The translations under genes were made by a program, and so were the position numbers. Source: Eubacterium ramulus (GTDB lineage: Bacteria; Bacillota; Clostridia; Lachnospirales; Lachnospiraceae). From it: a stretch of DNA of 64,000 nt. Each line of letters begins with the position of its first letter. Positions within the stretch are counted from its first letter, which is position 1. Below, piece by piece: positions 8,314-17,801 of this stretch. The DNA lies in NCBI RefSeq assembly GCF_003122485.1, contig NZ_JRFU01000003.1:1-64000 (forward strand), written 5' to 3'. The notes beneath the pieces are model-generated. The model made no database searches and was not told the origin of the DNA. It saw nothing but the letters and a program-made list of their open reading frames with translations.

Positions 8314-10752
8314 ATGAAAGATACATTACATGACGATATGAATGAACTCGAAAATACTGCATCTGTTCATGAGCATGAGGATGACTGTGATTGCGGTTGC
8401 TGCGAACACGAACACGATCATGAAGAACACGAACATCATCATGAGCATGAGGAGCATGAGCACCATCATCATCACCATGAACACCATCATCACCACCATC
8501 ACGATGACGATCATTGTGACTGTGACTGCTGTGACGATGACGATGATGACTGCGATTGCGGCTGTCATGACCATGATCACCATCACCACCATGAAGAAGT
8601 ACATCATGTGGAGCGTGTTCATACCGGAAACAGCAAAATCTACATCCTGCAGAATCTTGGCTGCGCGCACTGTGCCGCTAAAATGGAGGAAAAAATTAAC
8701 AATCTTCCGGGTGTAACTGCTGCTACCATTACTTATACAACCAAACAGTTACGTCTTTCAGCAAAAGATCCGGACAATTTTTTACCGGAAGTTCAGAAAA
8801 TCTGCGCTTCTATTGAATCAGAAGTAAAAGTTGTTGCCCGTGATGAACTGGAAAAAGCGAAAAAACAGGCTTCTGCCGAAAGTCATTCCCATGAGGAAGA
8901 AGGCGATGACAAAAAAGAACTTGGCTGCATTATTTCAGGTGCGATTCTTTTTGCCATCGGTGTTATTTTAAACCACACTATTGACAACACATTAGCTACC
9001 TTTATTGTTTTTGCGATTGCATATGTAATCCTTGGTGGAGAAATTCTGGTAAAAGCTGCAAAAAACATTTCCCACGGTCAGGTATTTGACGAAAACTTCC
9101 TGATGGGTGTTGCAACACTTGCTGCTTTTGCAATCCGCGATTTCCCGGAGGCAGTTGGTGTTATGCTCTTCTATCGTATCGGTGAATTTTTTGAGGATAA
9201 AGCTGTTGAGCGCAGCCGTGGACAAATCATGGATGCCGTTGATATGCGTCCGGAAGTTGTAAACCTTGTATCCGGCAATGACACAACTGTCATTCCTGCC
9301 GAAGATGCAAACGTTGGTGATATCCTGCTGATCCGTCCAGGTGACAGAATCCCGTTGGACGGTGTCGTCATTGAAGGAGAAAGCCGTCTGGATACCTCTC
9401 CGATCACCGGTGAGCCGGTTCCGGTTGGTGTATCTGCTGGTGATGAGATCACTTCCGGTTGTGTCAATACTTCCGGTCAGTTAAAAATGCGTGTAGAAAA
9501 ACCGTTATCTGAGTCTATGGTTTCCCGTATTCTGGAATCTATGGAGAACGCTGCCGCAAGCAAACCGAAACTTGACCGTTTTATTACCAGATTTGCAAAA
9601 GTATACACTCCTTGCGTCGTTATTGCCGCTGTACTTGTTGCCGTAATCCCGTCCCTAGTAAGTGGAAACTGGAATTACTGGATTTACACCGCAATTTCCT
9701 TCTTAGTAATGAGTTGTCCTTGTGCTCTGGTATTAAGTGTACCGCTGGCATTCTTCTCCGGTATCGGCGCCGGTTCCAAAAAAGGCATCCTGTTCAAAGG
9801 TGGTCTTTCTATGGAATCCTTAAGCAAACTTGGCGCTGTTGTTATGGATAAAACAGGAACCATCACAGAAGGTAACTTTAAATTACAGAAAACCGTATCT
9901 GTCGGCGATCTGTCTGAAGATGAACTGCTTGCACTCTGTGCCGGATGCGAACATTATTCCACACATCCGATCGCAGTCAGCATTGTAACCGCTGCCAAAG
10001 AAAAAGGACTCAACATCGAAGAACCTGCAAAACTTTCTGAGATCGCAGGACACGGAATTGTTGCAAAAACCAGTCATGGCACTGTTTTATGCGGTAATCA
10101 TAAATTAATGGCTAAATATCAGATTGCTATGCCGGATCTTTCCGATGCATCTTACGGTGCAGAAGTATTTATGGCAGTAAACGGTGTATTCGCCGGATAT
10201 ATGGTTATTTCCGATACGATCAAATCTGATGCTGTTTCCGCTATCGGTCAGTTGAAAAAACTCGGTCTGCACTCCGTAATGCTGACAGGAGATTCCCAGT
10301 CCGGTGCAGATGCAGTTGCTGCTGCTACCGGAATTGACGAAGTACATGCGAAACTTCTTCCGGAAGGAAAATTAAACGAACTTGGAAAAATCCGCAGCAA
10401 ATATGGTTCCGTTATGTTTGTCGGTGATGGTATCAATGATGCTCCGGTTCTGGCAGGTGCCGATGTCGGAGCAGCAATGGGAAGTGGTGCTGACGCTGCC
10501 ATCGAAGCAGCAGATGTCGTATTTATGACTTCATCTACGGAAGCAATTCCACAGTCCATCCTGATCTCCCGTGCAACCAACCGGATCGCAATCCAGAACG
10601 TTGTATTTGCACTGGTTATCAAGATTGCCGTTATGATCCTTGGTCTGACCGGACATGCAAACATGTGGATGGCAGTTTTCGCGGACACTGGTGTTGCTAT
10701 GATCTGTGTACTGAACTCCATCCGTGCACTTTACATCAAGATTAAATCCTGA
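8314..10752 (+). CDS. Zn/Cd-type heavy-metal P1B-ATPase with His/Cys-rich N-terminus
   Basis: An 812-residue ATP-driven metal exporter of the CadA/ZntA kind. Residues 1-105 carry about 36 His and 11 Cys, with many Asp and Glu, in HEHEH, HHHHH and CDCGC runs. A heavy-metal-associated domain follows with CAHC at 117-120. The membrane part has the CPC motif (SCPCAL, about 468-470); the phosphorylation loop has DKTGT (Asp near 512) and GDGINDAPVL. The final helix has ADTG, typical of Zn/Cd/Pb (P1B-2) pumps rather than Cu pumps. GGGAGG precedes the ATG. An SmtB-like regulator gene follows 103 bases downstream. The His-rich segment is probably a metal-binding or buffering extension; metal choice is inferred. 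Confidence 0.9.
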   Translation: MKDTLHDDMNELENTASVHEHEDDCDCGCCEHEHDHEEHEHHHEHEEHEHHHHHHEHHHHHHHDDDHCDCDCCDDDDDDCDCGCHDHDHHHHHEEVHHVERVHTGNSKIYILQNLGCAHCAAKMEEKINNLPGVTAATITYTTKQLRLSAKDPDNFLPEVQKICASIESEVKVVARDELEKAKKQASAESHSHEEEGDDKKELGCIISGAILFAIGVILNHTIDNTLATFIVFAIAYVILGGEILVKAAKNISHGQVFDENFLMGVATLAAFAIRDFPEAVGVMLFYRIGEFFEDKAVERSRGQIMDAVDMRPEVVNLVSGNDTTVIPAEDANVGDILLIRPGDRIPLDGVVIEGESRLDTSPITGEPVPVGVSAGDEITSGCVNTSGQLKMRVEKPLSESMVSRILESMENAAASKPKLDRFITRFAKVYTPCVVIAAVLVAVIPSLVSGNWNYWIYTAISFLVMSCPCALVLSVPLAFFSGIGAGSKKGILFKGGLSMESLSKLGAVVMDKTGTITEGNFKLQKTVSVGDLSEDELLALCAGCEHYSTHPIAVSIVTAAKEKGLNIEEPAKLSEIAGHGIVAKTSHGTVLCGNHKLMAKYQIAMPDLSDASYGAEVFMAVNGVFAGYMVISDTIKSDAVSAIGQLKKLGLHSVMLTGDSQSGADAVAAATGIDEVHAKLLPEGKLNELGKIRSKYGSVMFVGDGINDAPVLAGADVGAAMGSGADAAIEAADVVFMTSSTEAIPQSILISRATNRIAIQNVVFALVIKIAVMILGLTGHANMWMAVFADTGVAMICVLNSIRALYIKIKS

Positions 10753-10782
10753 TCATTACCGGATAAAATTACGGAATAAAAT

Positions 10783-10811
10783 TTGACTTGTTTTTCATTT
10801 TCCGTTAGAAT
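10783..10811 (+). promoter_or_regulatory. promoter of the ArsR/SmtB-family gene
   Basis: TTGACT (10783-10788), a 17-base spacer and TAGAAT (10806-10811) lie between the ATPase stop and the regulator start. This gives the regulator a promoter of its own in addition to read-through. Confidence 0.6.
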
Positions 10812-10855
10812 AAGAACAGTATGTTAAAATAATTTCAATTTGGAGGGAAGAAATA

Positions 10856-11164
10856 ATGGGTATATCAAATATGGATGATTCCAGCAATGATGAAACGTTA
10901 TATCAGCTTGCTGATCTGTTTAAAGTGTTTGGAGATCCAACCAGAATACGCATTCTGGCAATTCTCTCCAAGCAGGAATTATGTGTGCAGGACATTGCAG
11001 ATTCGCTGTCCATGACACAGAGTGCGATTTCTCATCAGCTGCGGATTCTCAAGCAGTCCGCACTGGTAAAATTTCGCCGGGATGGAAAAACCATCTACTA
11101 CTCTCTTGCCGATGATCATGTCGCAACGATCATGGCACAGGGACTGGAACATGTATGCGAATAA
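10856..11164 (+). CDS. ArsR/SmtB-family zinc-type metal sensor
   Basis: A 102-residue winged-helix repressor. The HTH is seen in LCVQDIADSLSMTQSAISHQ and the wing in VKFRRDGKTIYYSL. The C-terminal helix holds Asp86, His88, His99 and Glu102, exactly the D-x-H-x10-H-x2-E alpha-5 site that binds Zn in SmtB and CzrA. The N-terminal CxC site of CadC and ArsR is absent. Metal binding would release it from operator DNA. It follows the P-type ATPase, and the palindrome over the ATPase promoter is its likely operator. A GGAGGG site precedes the start. Confidence 0.88.
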   Translation: MGISNMDDSSNDETLYQLADLFKVFGDPTRIRILAILSKQELCVQDIADSLSMTQSAISHQLRILKQSALVKFRRDGKTIYYSLADDHVATIMAQGLEHVCE

Positions 11165-11234
11165 GTGTTATCCTGTAATGCATACAAAATATACGAAGTA
11201 TGACAAAAACTGAAAATGAAGGGATTATGAGATT

Positions 11235-12176
11235 ATGAAACCATTACAAAAACGTAATTCTCTCCTGCTGGTACTTGCAGCATTTATCTGGGGAATTGCT
11301 TTTGTCGCACAGAGCGAAGGTGGAAAATCAATCGGTCCTTATACATTCAACGGCATCCGCTTTCTGCTGGGTGCCGCTGTCTTATGTCCGGTGATTTTTC
11401 TTATGAATAAAAAAAATGCAACAAGTTCAAATGAGGCAAAACCGGCAAACCGCCACGCCCTGCTGATGGGAGGACTCTCCTGTGGATTTATTCTCGGTAT
11501 CGCAAGTACACTGCAGCAGCTGGCACTGTTTTACGGTTCCACTGCCGGAAAAGCGGGTTTTCTGACCACCTGCTATATCATTATCGTACCGTTACTCGGA
11601 CTGTTTCTCGGGAAAAAATGTGGATGGAATATCTGGATTGGAACAGTTCTTACACTGATCGGACTGTATCTTTTATGTATGAATGGCTCTTTTACGTTAG
11701 AATTTCCAGATCTGCTCCTGCTGCTTTGTGCACTTGGTTTTTCCTTACATATCCTCTGTGTGGATCATTTTTCCCCGATGGTGGATGGAATCAAACTATC
11801 CTGCACACAGTTTCTGGTGGCAGGTATTGTTTCCCTGATCCCGGCATTTTTCGTGGATCTGCAGCATTCCTTTGCAAATGTTCCGGCGATGCTGGCACAA
11901 TTTGCAGAACCGACGGCACTGATCGCACTTTTGTATACCGGTATTCTCTCCTCCGGAGTTGCCTATACCCTGCAGGTCATTGGTCAGAAAGGTCTGAACC
12001 CGACGGTTGCTTCTCTGCTGATGAGTCTGGAATCAGTATTTTCCGTTCTGGGCGGTTGGGTACTCCTGCATGAGCACTTAAGTGGAAGGGAATTACTTGG
12101 CTGCCTGTTGATTTTTGTTGCTGTCGTACTGGCTCAGATTCCGGTACAGTCACTTCGAAAACGCCGTGCAGACTAA
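11235..12176 (+). CDS. DMT-superfamily transporter (EamA family)
   Basis: A 313-residue integral membrane protein with about ten helices in two EamA repeats (roughly 8-150 and 155-305). Signatures are the N-terminal AFIWGIAFVAQ and GPYTFNGIRFLLGA and the second-half GVAYTLQVIGQK and ASLLMSLESVFSVLGGW. EamA proteins export amino acids, nucleosides or other metabolites; the substrate cannot be read from sequence. It follows the metal sensor after 70 bases and may be transcribed with it, but nothing ties it to metal resistance. Confidence 0.85.
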   Translation: MKPLQKRNSLLLVLAAFIWGIAFVAQSEGGKSIGPYTFNGIRFLLGAAVLCPVIFLMNKKNATSSNEAKPANRHALLMGGLSCGFILGIASTLQQLALFYGSTAGKAGFLTTCYIIIVPLLGLFLGKKCGWNIWIGTVLTLIGLYLLCMNGSFTLEFPDLLLLLCALGFSLHILCVDHFSPMVDGIKLSCTQFLVAGIVSLIPAFFVDLQHSFANVPAMLAQFAEPTALIALLYTGILSSGVAYTLQVIGQKGLNPTVASLLMSLESVFSVLGGWVLLHEHLSGRELLGCLLIFVAVVLAQIPVQSLRKRRAD

Positions 12177-12317
12177 TGTTTTTCACATTACGGAATGTAC
12201 TTGAATACGCAAATATGTCGTAAACAGATTTGAAATTTCTGCATGACAACGTTTTTTTTTACATCAGAAAAACAATTTAAATACTATAACGCAAAATTTA
12301 TAAAAAGGAGTCTTATC

Positions 12318-12893
12318 ATGGAAATGAAAAAAGATAACCGTACAGAATTTGAAAAAATGGAAGCCGGTGAAATGTTCTGGAACAGTGACGAAAAGATCGG
12401 TGAACTGAAGAAACATGCCCGTCGGCTGGCAGACCGCTTTAATGTTACCACAGAGGATGAATCGGAGCTTCGTCTTTCTATTTTAAAAGAATTATTTGGT
12501 GACTGCGATGATGATATTTTTATCAAACCGCCTTTCCACTGTGACTACGGATTTCATATCCATGTCGGCAAGAACTTTTTTGCAAATTTCCAGTGTGTAA
12601 TGCTGGATGCGGCTCCGATCACCATCGGCGATAACTGTCTGATGGGTCCACAGACCTGTCTGTATACCGTCAACCACCCGATGGATTCCAAGACCAGAGT
12701 TGCCAACTATGTCTATGGAAAACCGATCACCATCGGTGACAATGTTTGGTTTGGCGGAAACTGTGTCGTTCTTCCGGGTGTCACCATCGGTAATAACGTG
12801 GTTGTAGGTGCTGGCTCTGTTGTGACAAAGGATGTTCCGGACAACGCGGTTGTTGTTGGAAATCCGGCAAAGATTATCCGCTATACAGAATAA
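12318..12893 (+). CDS. maltose/galactoside-type sugar O-acetyltransferase
   Basis: A 191-residue acetyl-CoA-dependent transferase of the LacA/Maa family. Residues 15-70 form the maltose acetyltransferase N-terminal helical motif ([20 protein letters not shown]), followed by a left-handed beta-helix of hexapeptide repeats ([27 protein letters not shown]). The catalytic His lies in YTVNHPMD. The ATG at 12318 is preceded by AAAAGGAG, and earlier in-frame ATG codons lack a site. The protein is probably cytoplasmic and trimeric. Such enzymes acetylate simple sugars, perhaps for detoxification and efflux. Confidence 0.88.
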   Translation: MEMKKDNRTEFEKMEAGEMFWNSDEKIGELKKHARRLADRFNVTTEDESELRLSILKELFGDCDDDIFIKPPFHCDYGFHIHVGKNFFANFQCVMLDAAPITIGDNCLMGPQTCLYTVNHPMDSKTRVANYVYGKPITIGDNVWFGGNCVVLPGVTIGNNVVVGAGSVVTKDVPDNAVVVGNPAKIIRYTE

Positions 12894-13011
12894 CAATAAC
12901 ATTATAAAATAACATTTCGTATTTCAGGAGTTAAGATACACTATGTTCTTATCAGAGATTATTACAGATCTTTGTTAGCTTACGATTTACCAAAAACTAA
13001 TACCTTTGTAC

Positions 13012-13084
13012 AAAAAATCCCGTCTGTTCTGGAAATGAGCAAATTTTTATAGCTGCTCACTCTTCCAATCAGACGGGATTTCTT
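13012..13084. terminator. long hairpin, probably a bidirectional terminator
   Basis: Perfect 12-bp arms (13015-13026 and 13070-13081, AAATCCCGTCTG and its complement) have partial pairing further in (GAAATGAGCA against TGCTCACTCTTCC) and T-rich flanks on both strands. It lies between the convergent acetyltransferase and AEC-carrier genes. Confidence 0.7.
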
Positions 13085-13129
13085 TATTTTTCTTTTTATT
13101 TCATGTTCACTTCTATGATCATACCCATT

Positions 13130-14047
13130 TTATAACCATACAAAATTTGCAAATCCAATGATCAGCGGTACTGCAAGAATCGACAACAACGTACTAAAGC
13201 AAATATTCTTCACTGCTTCGGTGTAATCCATACCATTTAACTGTGCAAAAATCGCCACATTGGTTCCAATCGGTGCGGATGCAGAGATCAGAATTGCCAG
13301 ACGTACATCCTGAAAACTGGACGGGAACAGCGATAATACCGCAATCGTCAGCATCGGGATTACTACCAGACGAACAACCGTTGCCACATATACGATTTTT
13401 GTGGTAAAAAGCTCTGTCAGTTTTGTCTGTGCCAGATATACACCAAGTACGATCATGGCAACCGGCGCGTTCAGCACTGCAATTGAGCTGACTGCTGTCG
13501 TTGCGATCGGTGGAACCTGCACCGGAATTAAAAACAGGATAATTCCGATAACAACCGCAATAACGATCGGATTTGTCACAATTTTCTTCGGAGAAACGAC
13601 ACTTTTATCTCCGGTGATGATCATAACACCATACGTCCACTGTAATACAGTCAATAACGCAACAAAGATCGCGATATAAAAAACGGCTTCTTCTCCAAGT
13701 GCCATCTGTGTCAGCGGAATTCCGATAAAACCGGCATTGGAAAACGCTGCACAGAAGTTTTCCATCGGATGTTTTTTTCCAAAAATCAGTTTTGCAACCA
13801 GCATGGATAATGCCAGTGCTACGACTGCTATCACAAAAGATTTTCCAAGACCAACCAGCTTGTCGTAATCAAATTCTATCATAAACGGCTTGATGATCGC
13901 CATCGGCAAAATCACGTACAGTAACAGTGTTGCCAGTTCCTTACTTCCCTGCTTTGTGATCATCTTCTTTTTATAAAGAGTGAATCCAATCATCATATAG
14001 ATGAACATCAGGAAAATCTGTTTAAAAAGTATCTGCATAATTTCCAT
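13130..14047 (-). CDS. AEC family (auxin efflux carrier-like) transporter
   Basis: A 305-residue membrane protein of the AEC family, with five helices, a central loop and five helices. Visible family features are YMMIGFTLYKKKMITKQG near the N-terminus, PMAIIKPFM, NAGFIGIPLTQMALG in helix 4, and ASAPIGTNVAIFAQ near the C-terminus. Bacterial members carry malate, malonate or other carboxylates, and the substrate here is unknown. The ATG at 14047 was chosen because GGGAGGA precedes it; an ATG six codons earlier overlaps that site. Confidence 0.85.
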   Translation of the reverse strand: MEIMQILFKQIFLMFIYMMIGFTLYKKKMITKQGSKELATLLLYVILPMAIIKPFMIEFDYDKLVGLGKSFVIAVVALALSMLVAKLIFGKKHPMENFCAAFSNAGFIGIPLTQMALGEEAVFYIAIFVALLTVLQWTYGVMIITGDKSVVSPKKIVTNPIVIAVVIGIILFLIPVQVPPIATTAVSSIAVLNAPVAMIVLGVYLAQTKLTELFTTKIVYVATVVRLVVIPMLTIAVLSLFPSSFQDVRLAILISASAPIGTNVAIFAQLNGMDYTEAVKNICFSTLLSILAVPLIIGFANFVWL

Positions 14048-14136
14048 AACAACTAATCCTCCCATTTCACAATGTTTTCAGTATAGCAGTTATGGAAACA
14101 TTTGAACAGTAATTACTTTCGCGATACTAACTGTTT

Positions 14137-14760
14137 TTATGGTTTTACGATCAGATCTGCCTGTGTCATCTTCTCAGCGATCACATACATATTTGTGACT
14201 TCACCGACTTTCAATTTATCTGTTAAACCATAATGGTTCAGGCAAGTACCACAGGTAAGGATCTCCACGCCCTGTGCTTCTAAAGATTTCAGATCTTCCA
14301 GTGACGGAGATTCCTCACAGGAAATTTTGGCGCCGCCATTGTACATCAAAATAGTAGTCGGAAGTTCTTCCTGCTGGCTTAATGCATAGATAAATCCCTT
14401 CATTAAAATAGCACCCAGTTCATCATCTCCGTTTCCCATAGTAGATGATGATAATACAACTACGGTATTTTTCTTTCGTGCATCCGGATAGCAAACCGTT
14501 TTTTCCTCTGCTTCTTCTGTTGCCTGTGATGCTTCTCCGTCCACAGAAATTGTCATAATAACTTCATACTGACCTTCTCCCAGTTTCTGAGATCTGACAC
14601 CATAGCCTTTCTGGTTTGCCATCTTGGTCAGATTCTGAACTGCGATCTCATTGTCTACCAGTGTCTGTACTTCTCCGCTGCCACCTAACTCTTTGATGGC
14701 ATTTTTTGTTTTTACTACCGGGATCGGGCAGGTATCGCCCATTGCATCTACTTTGATCAT
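14137..14760 (-). CDS. yedF: selenium-metabolism sulfurtransferase-like protein YedF
   Basis: A 207-residue two-domain protein. Residues 1-75 are a TusA-like domain with the CPIP motif (Cys11, GDTCPIPVVKTK). Residues about 100-205 are a DsrE-like domain (VVLSSSTMGNGDDELGAILM, then EILTCGTCLNHYGL). This fusion is the selenium_YedF family, which occurs beside selD in selenium-using bacteria and is thought to handle or deliver selenium or sulfur; its exact role is unproven. It follows selD after a 150-base gap on the same strand. GGAGG eight bases upstream supports the start. Confidence 0.88.
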   Translation of the reverse strand: MIKVDAMGDTCPIPVVKTKNAIKELGGSGEVQTLVDNEIAVQNLTKMANQKGYGVRSQKLGEGQYEVIMTISVDGEASQATEEAEEKTVCYPDARKKNTVVVLSSSTMGNGDDELGAILMKGFIYALSQQEELPTTILMYNGGAKISCEESPSLEDLKSLEAQGVEILTCGTCLNHYGLTDKLKVGEVTNMYVIAEKMTQADLIVKP

Positions 14761-14910
14761 TTCATTTTCCTCCTGATTTTCTTAAGCCTTTTTCTTTGAC
14801 TCATTTTTCATAGGTTATTCTACACTATCTTTTCTTCTTTGTTTCACATATTTTCTATTCTGAGTTACAATTTTTCATTATTTTTCAGCTTCTGTTATTA
14901 CAGGATACCC

Positions 14911-15939
14911 CTACATCGTCACAGTAATCTCTGTCTCGCTTTTTTCAAGCACTTCACCGACAATTGCCGCGGACAGACCTGCTTCCTGCAATTCCTGCTG
15001 CAGCGCCTCTGCCTGTTCACGGGAAACAGACACCAACAAGCCACCGGAAGTCTGCGGATCATATAAGACTTCTTCCATGGCAAACGGCACATTGACAAAT
15101 TTCACATGTTCCTGAACATGATTTCGGTTCCGCTGTCCCGCTGCTGTCAGCAAAAATTCATCCGCATAGTCTAATGCTTCCGGAAATACCGGAACAGCAC
15201 TTCCATCGATCCGGCAGCTTAATCTGCCATCCATCATCTCATGCAGATGTCCCAAAAAGCTGAATCCTGTGACATCTGTGCAGGCATGAATGTCATACTT
15301 CCGGCAGATCAGAGACGCATATTTATTTAAGGTTGTCATAGATTCGATTGCCGCTGCCATTGCATCTTCGGATGCCTCCTGTACACGATTAGCAGTACAG
15401 ATGATGCCGACACCAAGTTTTTTGGTCAGGATCAGCTTATCTCCCGGATTGCCGCCGTTATTCGGATAAATCTTATCCGGATGCACCACTCCGGTTACAG
15501 ACAGACCGTATTTCACATCCGTATCATTGATGGAATGTCCTCCTGCCAGCGTTCCACCGGCTTCGATCACTTTCTCAGAACCGCCGCGCATGATCTCTCC
15601 TAAAATATTCAGATCCATCTGTTCCGGGAAACAGACGATATTTAACGCCGTTTTTACTTCGCCGCCCATGGCATAAATGTCACTGAGGGCATTTGTCGCC
15701 GCAATTTTTCCAAAAGTATACGGATCTTCCACCATCGGCGGAAAAAAATCCAGGGTCTGTACAATCGCAATGTCATCACTGACTTTATAAACTGCCGCGT
15801 CATCCTTGCTGTCATATCCGATCAGAAGGTTCGGATCTTCCGGTCCCTTCGGCAGTCGCTCCAGCACCCGGCTTAAAATGCCCGCACCAAGCTTTGCCGT
15901 GCAGCCTCCACCCCGGCAAAACGTAATTTTTTCTCCCAT
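14911..15939 (-). CDS. selD: selenide, water dikinase
   Basis: Makes selenophosphate from selenide and ATP, the Se donor for selenocysteine and selenouridine. The 342-residue protein begins [18 protein letters not shown]; Cys13 and Lys16 correspond to the catalytic Cys17/Lys20 pair of E. coli SelD, so this is a Cys form, not a selenoprotein. The ATP-site motifs [18 protein letters not shown] and [16 protein letters not shown] are present, as is the C-terminal [15 protein letters not shown] 15939 sits 11 bases from AAGGAG; an ATG four codons earlier sits only 3 bases from it, so the start is uncertain by four residues. yedF follows. selA, selB and selC are not in the window. Confidence 0.95.
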   Translation of the reverse strand: MGEKITFCRGGGCTAKLGAGILSRVLERLPKGPEDPNLLIGYDSKDDAAVYKVSDDIAIVQTLDFFPPMVEDPYTFGKIAATNALSDIYAMGGEVKTALNIVCFPEQMDLNILGEIMRGGSEKVIEAGGTLAGGHSINDTDVKYGLSVTGVVHPDKIYPNNGGNPGDKLILTKKLGVGIICTANRVQEASEDAMAAAIESMTTLNKYASLICRKYDIHACTDVTGFSFLGHLHEMMDGRLSCRIDGSAVPVFPEALDYADEFLLTAAGQRNRNHVQEHVKFVNVPFAMEEVLYDPQTSGGLLVSVSREQAEALQQELQEAGLSAAIVGEVLEKSETEITVTM

Positions 15940-15989
15940 ATTACCATCCACTCCTTATCATAATTTCCGGATTTTGTTCCATAAAACAG

Positions 15990-16030
15990 TTGTTATGTTT
16001 ATTATAACAAACATCCCCATTTTTGCACAA
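15990..16030 (-). promoter_or_regulatory. selD promoter with overlapping inverted repeat
   Basis: On the minus strand TTGTGC (16025-16030), 18 bases and TATAAT (16001-16006) form a promoter about 60 bases before selD. A perfect 7-bp inverted repeat (TTGTTAT 15990-15996, ATAACAA 16004-16010) covers the -10 and start region and could be an operator. Confidence 0.5.
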
Positions 16031-16214
16031 AAGTTTTTTCCTATCAATGCAAATTCTATATTGAAATTCTCAATAAATGCGATATAATAGGGGGCGGAAT
16101 TTTTTAAGATTGCAAGAATACACTGATTTTTTCATAACATATATCTTGTAAAAAAATATCATAGACATTTGGAAATTTACGACATACTATTTACTATATT
16201 AAGGAGATTTTGAC

Positions 16215-17576
16215 ATGCAATTAGATATGACAAAAGGACGACCACTCCCGGTCATCCTGAAATTTACCATTCCGCTGATCATTGGAAATGTGTTTCAGCA
16301 GCTTTACAACATGGTAGATACTATTATTGTTGGACGTTATGTCGGTGCCGATGCACTGGCTGCCGTTGGCTCTACCGGAACGATCATGTTCCTGCTCACC
16401 GGCTTTTCCCAGGGAATTACCGCCGGTTTTTCCATATTGATCTCGCAGCGATATGGTGCCAAAGACGAAAACGGTGTCAAACGTGCGGTTGCAAACGGCA
16501 TATTTTTATCCATATTCTTTACGCTGCTGCTGACTTTTTCCTGCCTGTTTCTGATGAAGCTGCTGCTGACGGTTATGAACACGCCGGAAAATATTTTTGA
16601 TGATGCTTATTCCTATATTATGATCATTACTGCCGGCATTGTGGCAAATATTTTTTACAACCTGCTGTCTGCGTATCTGCGGGCAGTCGGGAACAGTAAA
16701 GTACCGCTGTTTTTTCTGGTATTTTCTGCCTGCTTAAATGTTATTTTGGATCTGTTTTTCATCATCCGGCTCCATATGGGCGTGTCCGGTGCTGCATGGG
16801 CAACCAACTTAGCTCAGGCTATTTCTGCGTTACTTTGTGCAATCTACATCTGGTGTAAGATCCCGGATCTGAAGCCACAGCGTAACCAGTGGAAATTATC
16901 ACGTATTGATACGAAAAATCAGCTGGCAGCAGGCATTCCGATGGCATTACAGTTTGCCATCACATCTTCCGGAACCATGATCATGCAGTCTGCCATCAAC
17001 CTGTTTGGTTCCACAGCAGTTGCTGCTTTTACCGCTACCGGAAAACTGCAAAGTCTGCTGATGCAGGGAATGATCGCCATGGGACAGACCATGGCGACAT
17101 ACAGTGGTCAAAACTTTGGCTACGGCGATATCAAACGAATCAAAGCAGGTGTAAAAACCGCACTCTGGATCGCGCTGATCTATGCCGTTGCAGTCGCTGC
17201 ACTGATGTGTTCCCTGTTAAAACCATCCCTGCATCTGTTTTTCTCCGGTGATGTGGATATGGCAACAATGCTTCCGTGGGCGCAGACTTATGCGTACATG
17301 TGTTCTATGTTCTTTATTCCGCTGAGCACGATTTTCATTTTCCGCAATACCATGCAGGGCTGCGGTTACGGTTTTCTGCCGATGATGGGCGGTGTGGCAG
17401 AATTATTTGCACGACTGGTGGTTTCTGTCGCTGCCATGAAGATTTTAAATTTCCGTCTGGCATGTTTTGGTGATCCTGCCGCATGGATCGCTGCTGCCGT
17501 GTTCACCGGTGTTTCCTATCTGTTCGTTATGCGCAACATTGAGCGAAAACGAAACGGCAATATCGCTGCCAGCTAA
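16215..17576 (+). CDS. MATE family multidrug efflux transporter
   Basis: A 453-residue, twelve-helix antiporter of the MATE family (NorM/DinF-like branch common in Clostridia). Signatures include the N-terminal GRPLPVILKFTIPLIIGNVF and YNMVDTIIVGRYVG, QGITAGFSILISQRYG, and the second-half repeat GTMIMQSAINLFG with GMIAMGQTMATYSGQNFG. These pumps use Na+ or H+ gradients to export cationic compounds; the substrate is unknown. AAGGAG eight bases upstream fixes the start. It is convergent with spoIVB and appears monocistronic. Confidence 0.9.
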   Translation: MQLDMTKGRPLPVILKFTIPLIIGNVFQQLYNMVDTIIVGRYVGADALAAVGSTGTIMFLLTGFSQGITAGFSILISQRYGAKDENGVKRAVANGIFLSIFFTLLLTFSCLFLMKLLLTVMNTPENIFDDAYSYIMIITAGIVANIFYNLLSAYLRAVGNSKVPLFFLVFSACLNVILDLFFIIRLHMGVSGAAWATNLAQAISALLCAIYIWCKIPDLKPQRNQWKLSRIDTKNQLAAGIPMALQFAITSSGTMIMQSAINLFGSTAVAAFTATGKLQSLLMQGMIAMGQTMATYSGQNFGYGDIKRIKAGVKTALWIALIYAVAVAALMCSLLKPSLHLFFSGDVDMATMLPWAQTYAYMCSMFFIPLSTIFIFRNTMQGCGYGFLPMMGGVAELFARLVVSVAAMKILNFRLACFGDPAAWIAAAVFTGVSYLFVMRNIERKRNGNIAAS

Positions 17577-17801
17577 AAATTTTACTACATATTGTCATCC
17601 CGCAAAGGGGAGTCTCAACTCAGACTGAGATGATCAGAAGTACACTTCCAAAGTTGATACATAGGCTTTGGAGTGGAAACTGATTTGTCACTTTTCGCAC
17701 GCATTCCCCCTCTTCTATCTCATTCTGCCTTTTTTATTATGCTTTCTCTTTTTTACCTTTGTGTTATTCATAAATTATTATATGGCTTTTTATTTCGTAC
17801 C

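Noticed and set aside
8326-8716. Long open frames on both strands over the His-rich part of the P-type ATPase gene
   Set aside because: They are by-products of repeated CAT/CAC/GAA codons; the translations are Met/Val- or Thr/Met-rich low complexity and have no ribosome binding site.
14911-15939. SelD as a selenocysteine-containing protein
   Set aside because: The catalytic position reads Cys (TGC/TGT type) in the frame, with no in-frame TGA.
17642-17675. Imperfect hairpin between MATE and spoIVB as a terminator
   Set aside because: The stem has a bulge and no T run follows on either strand.
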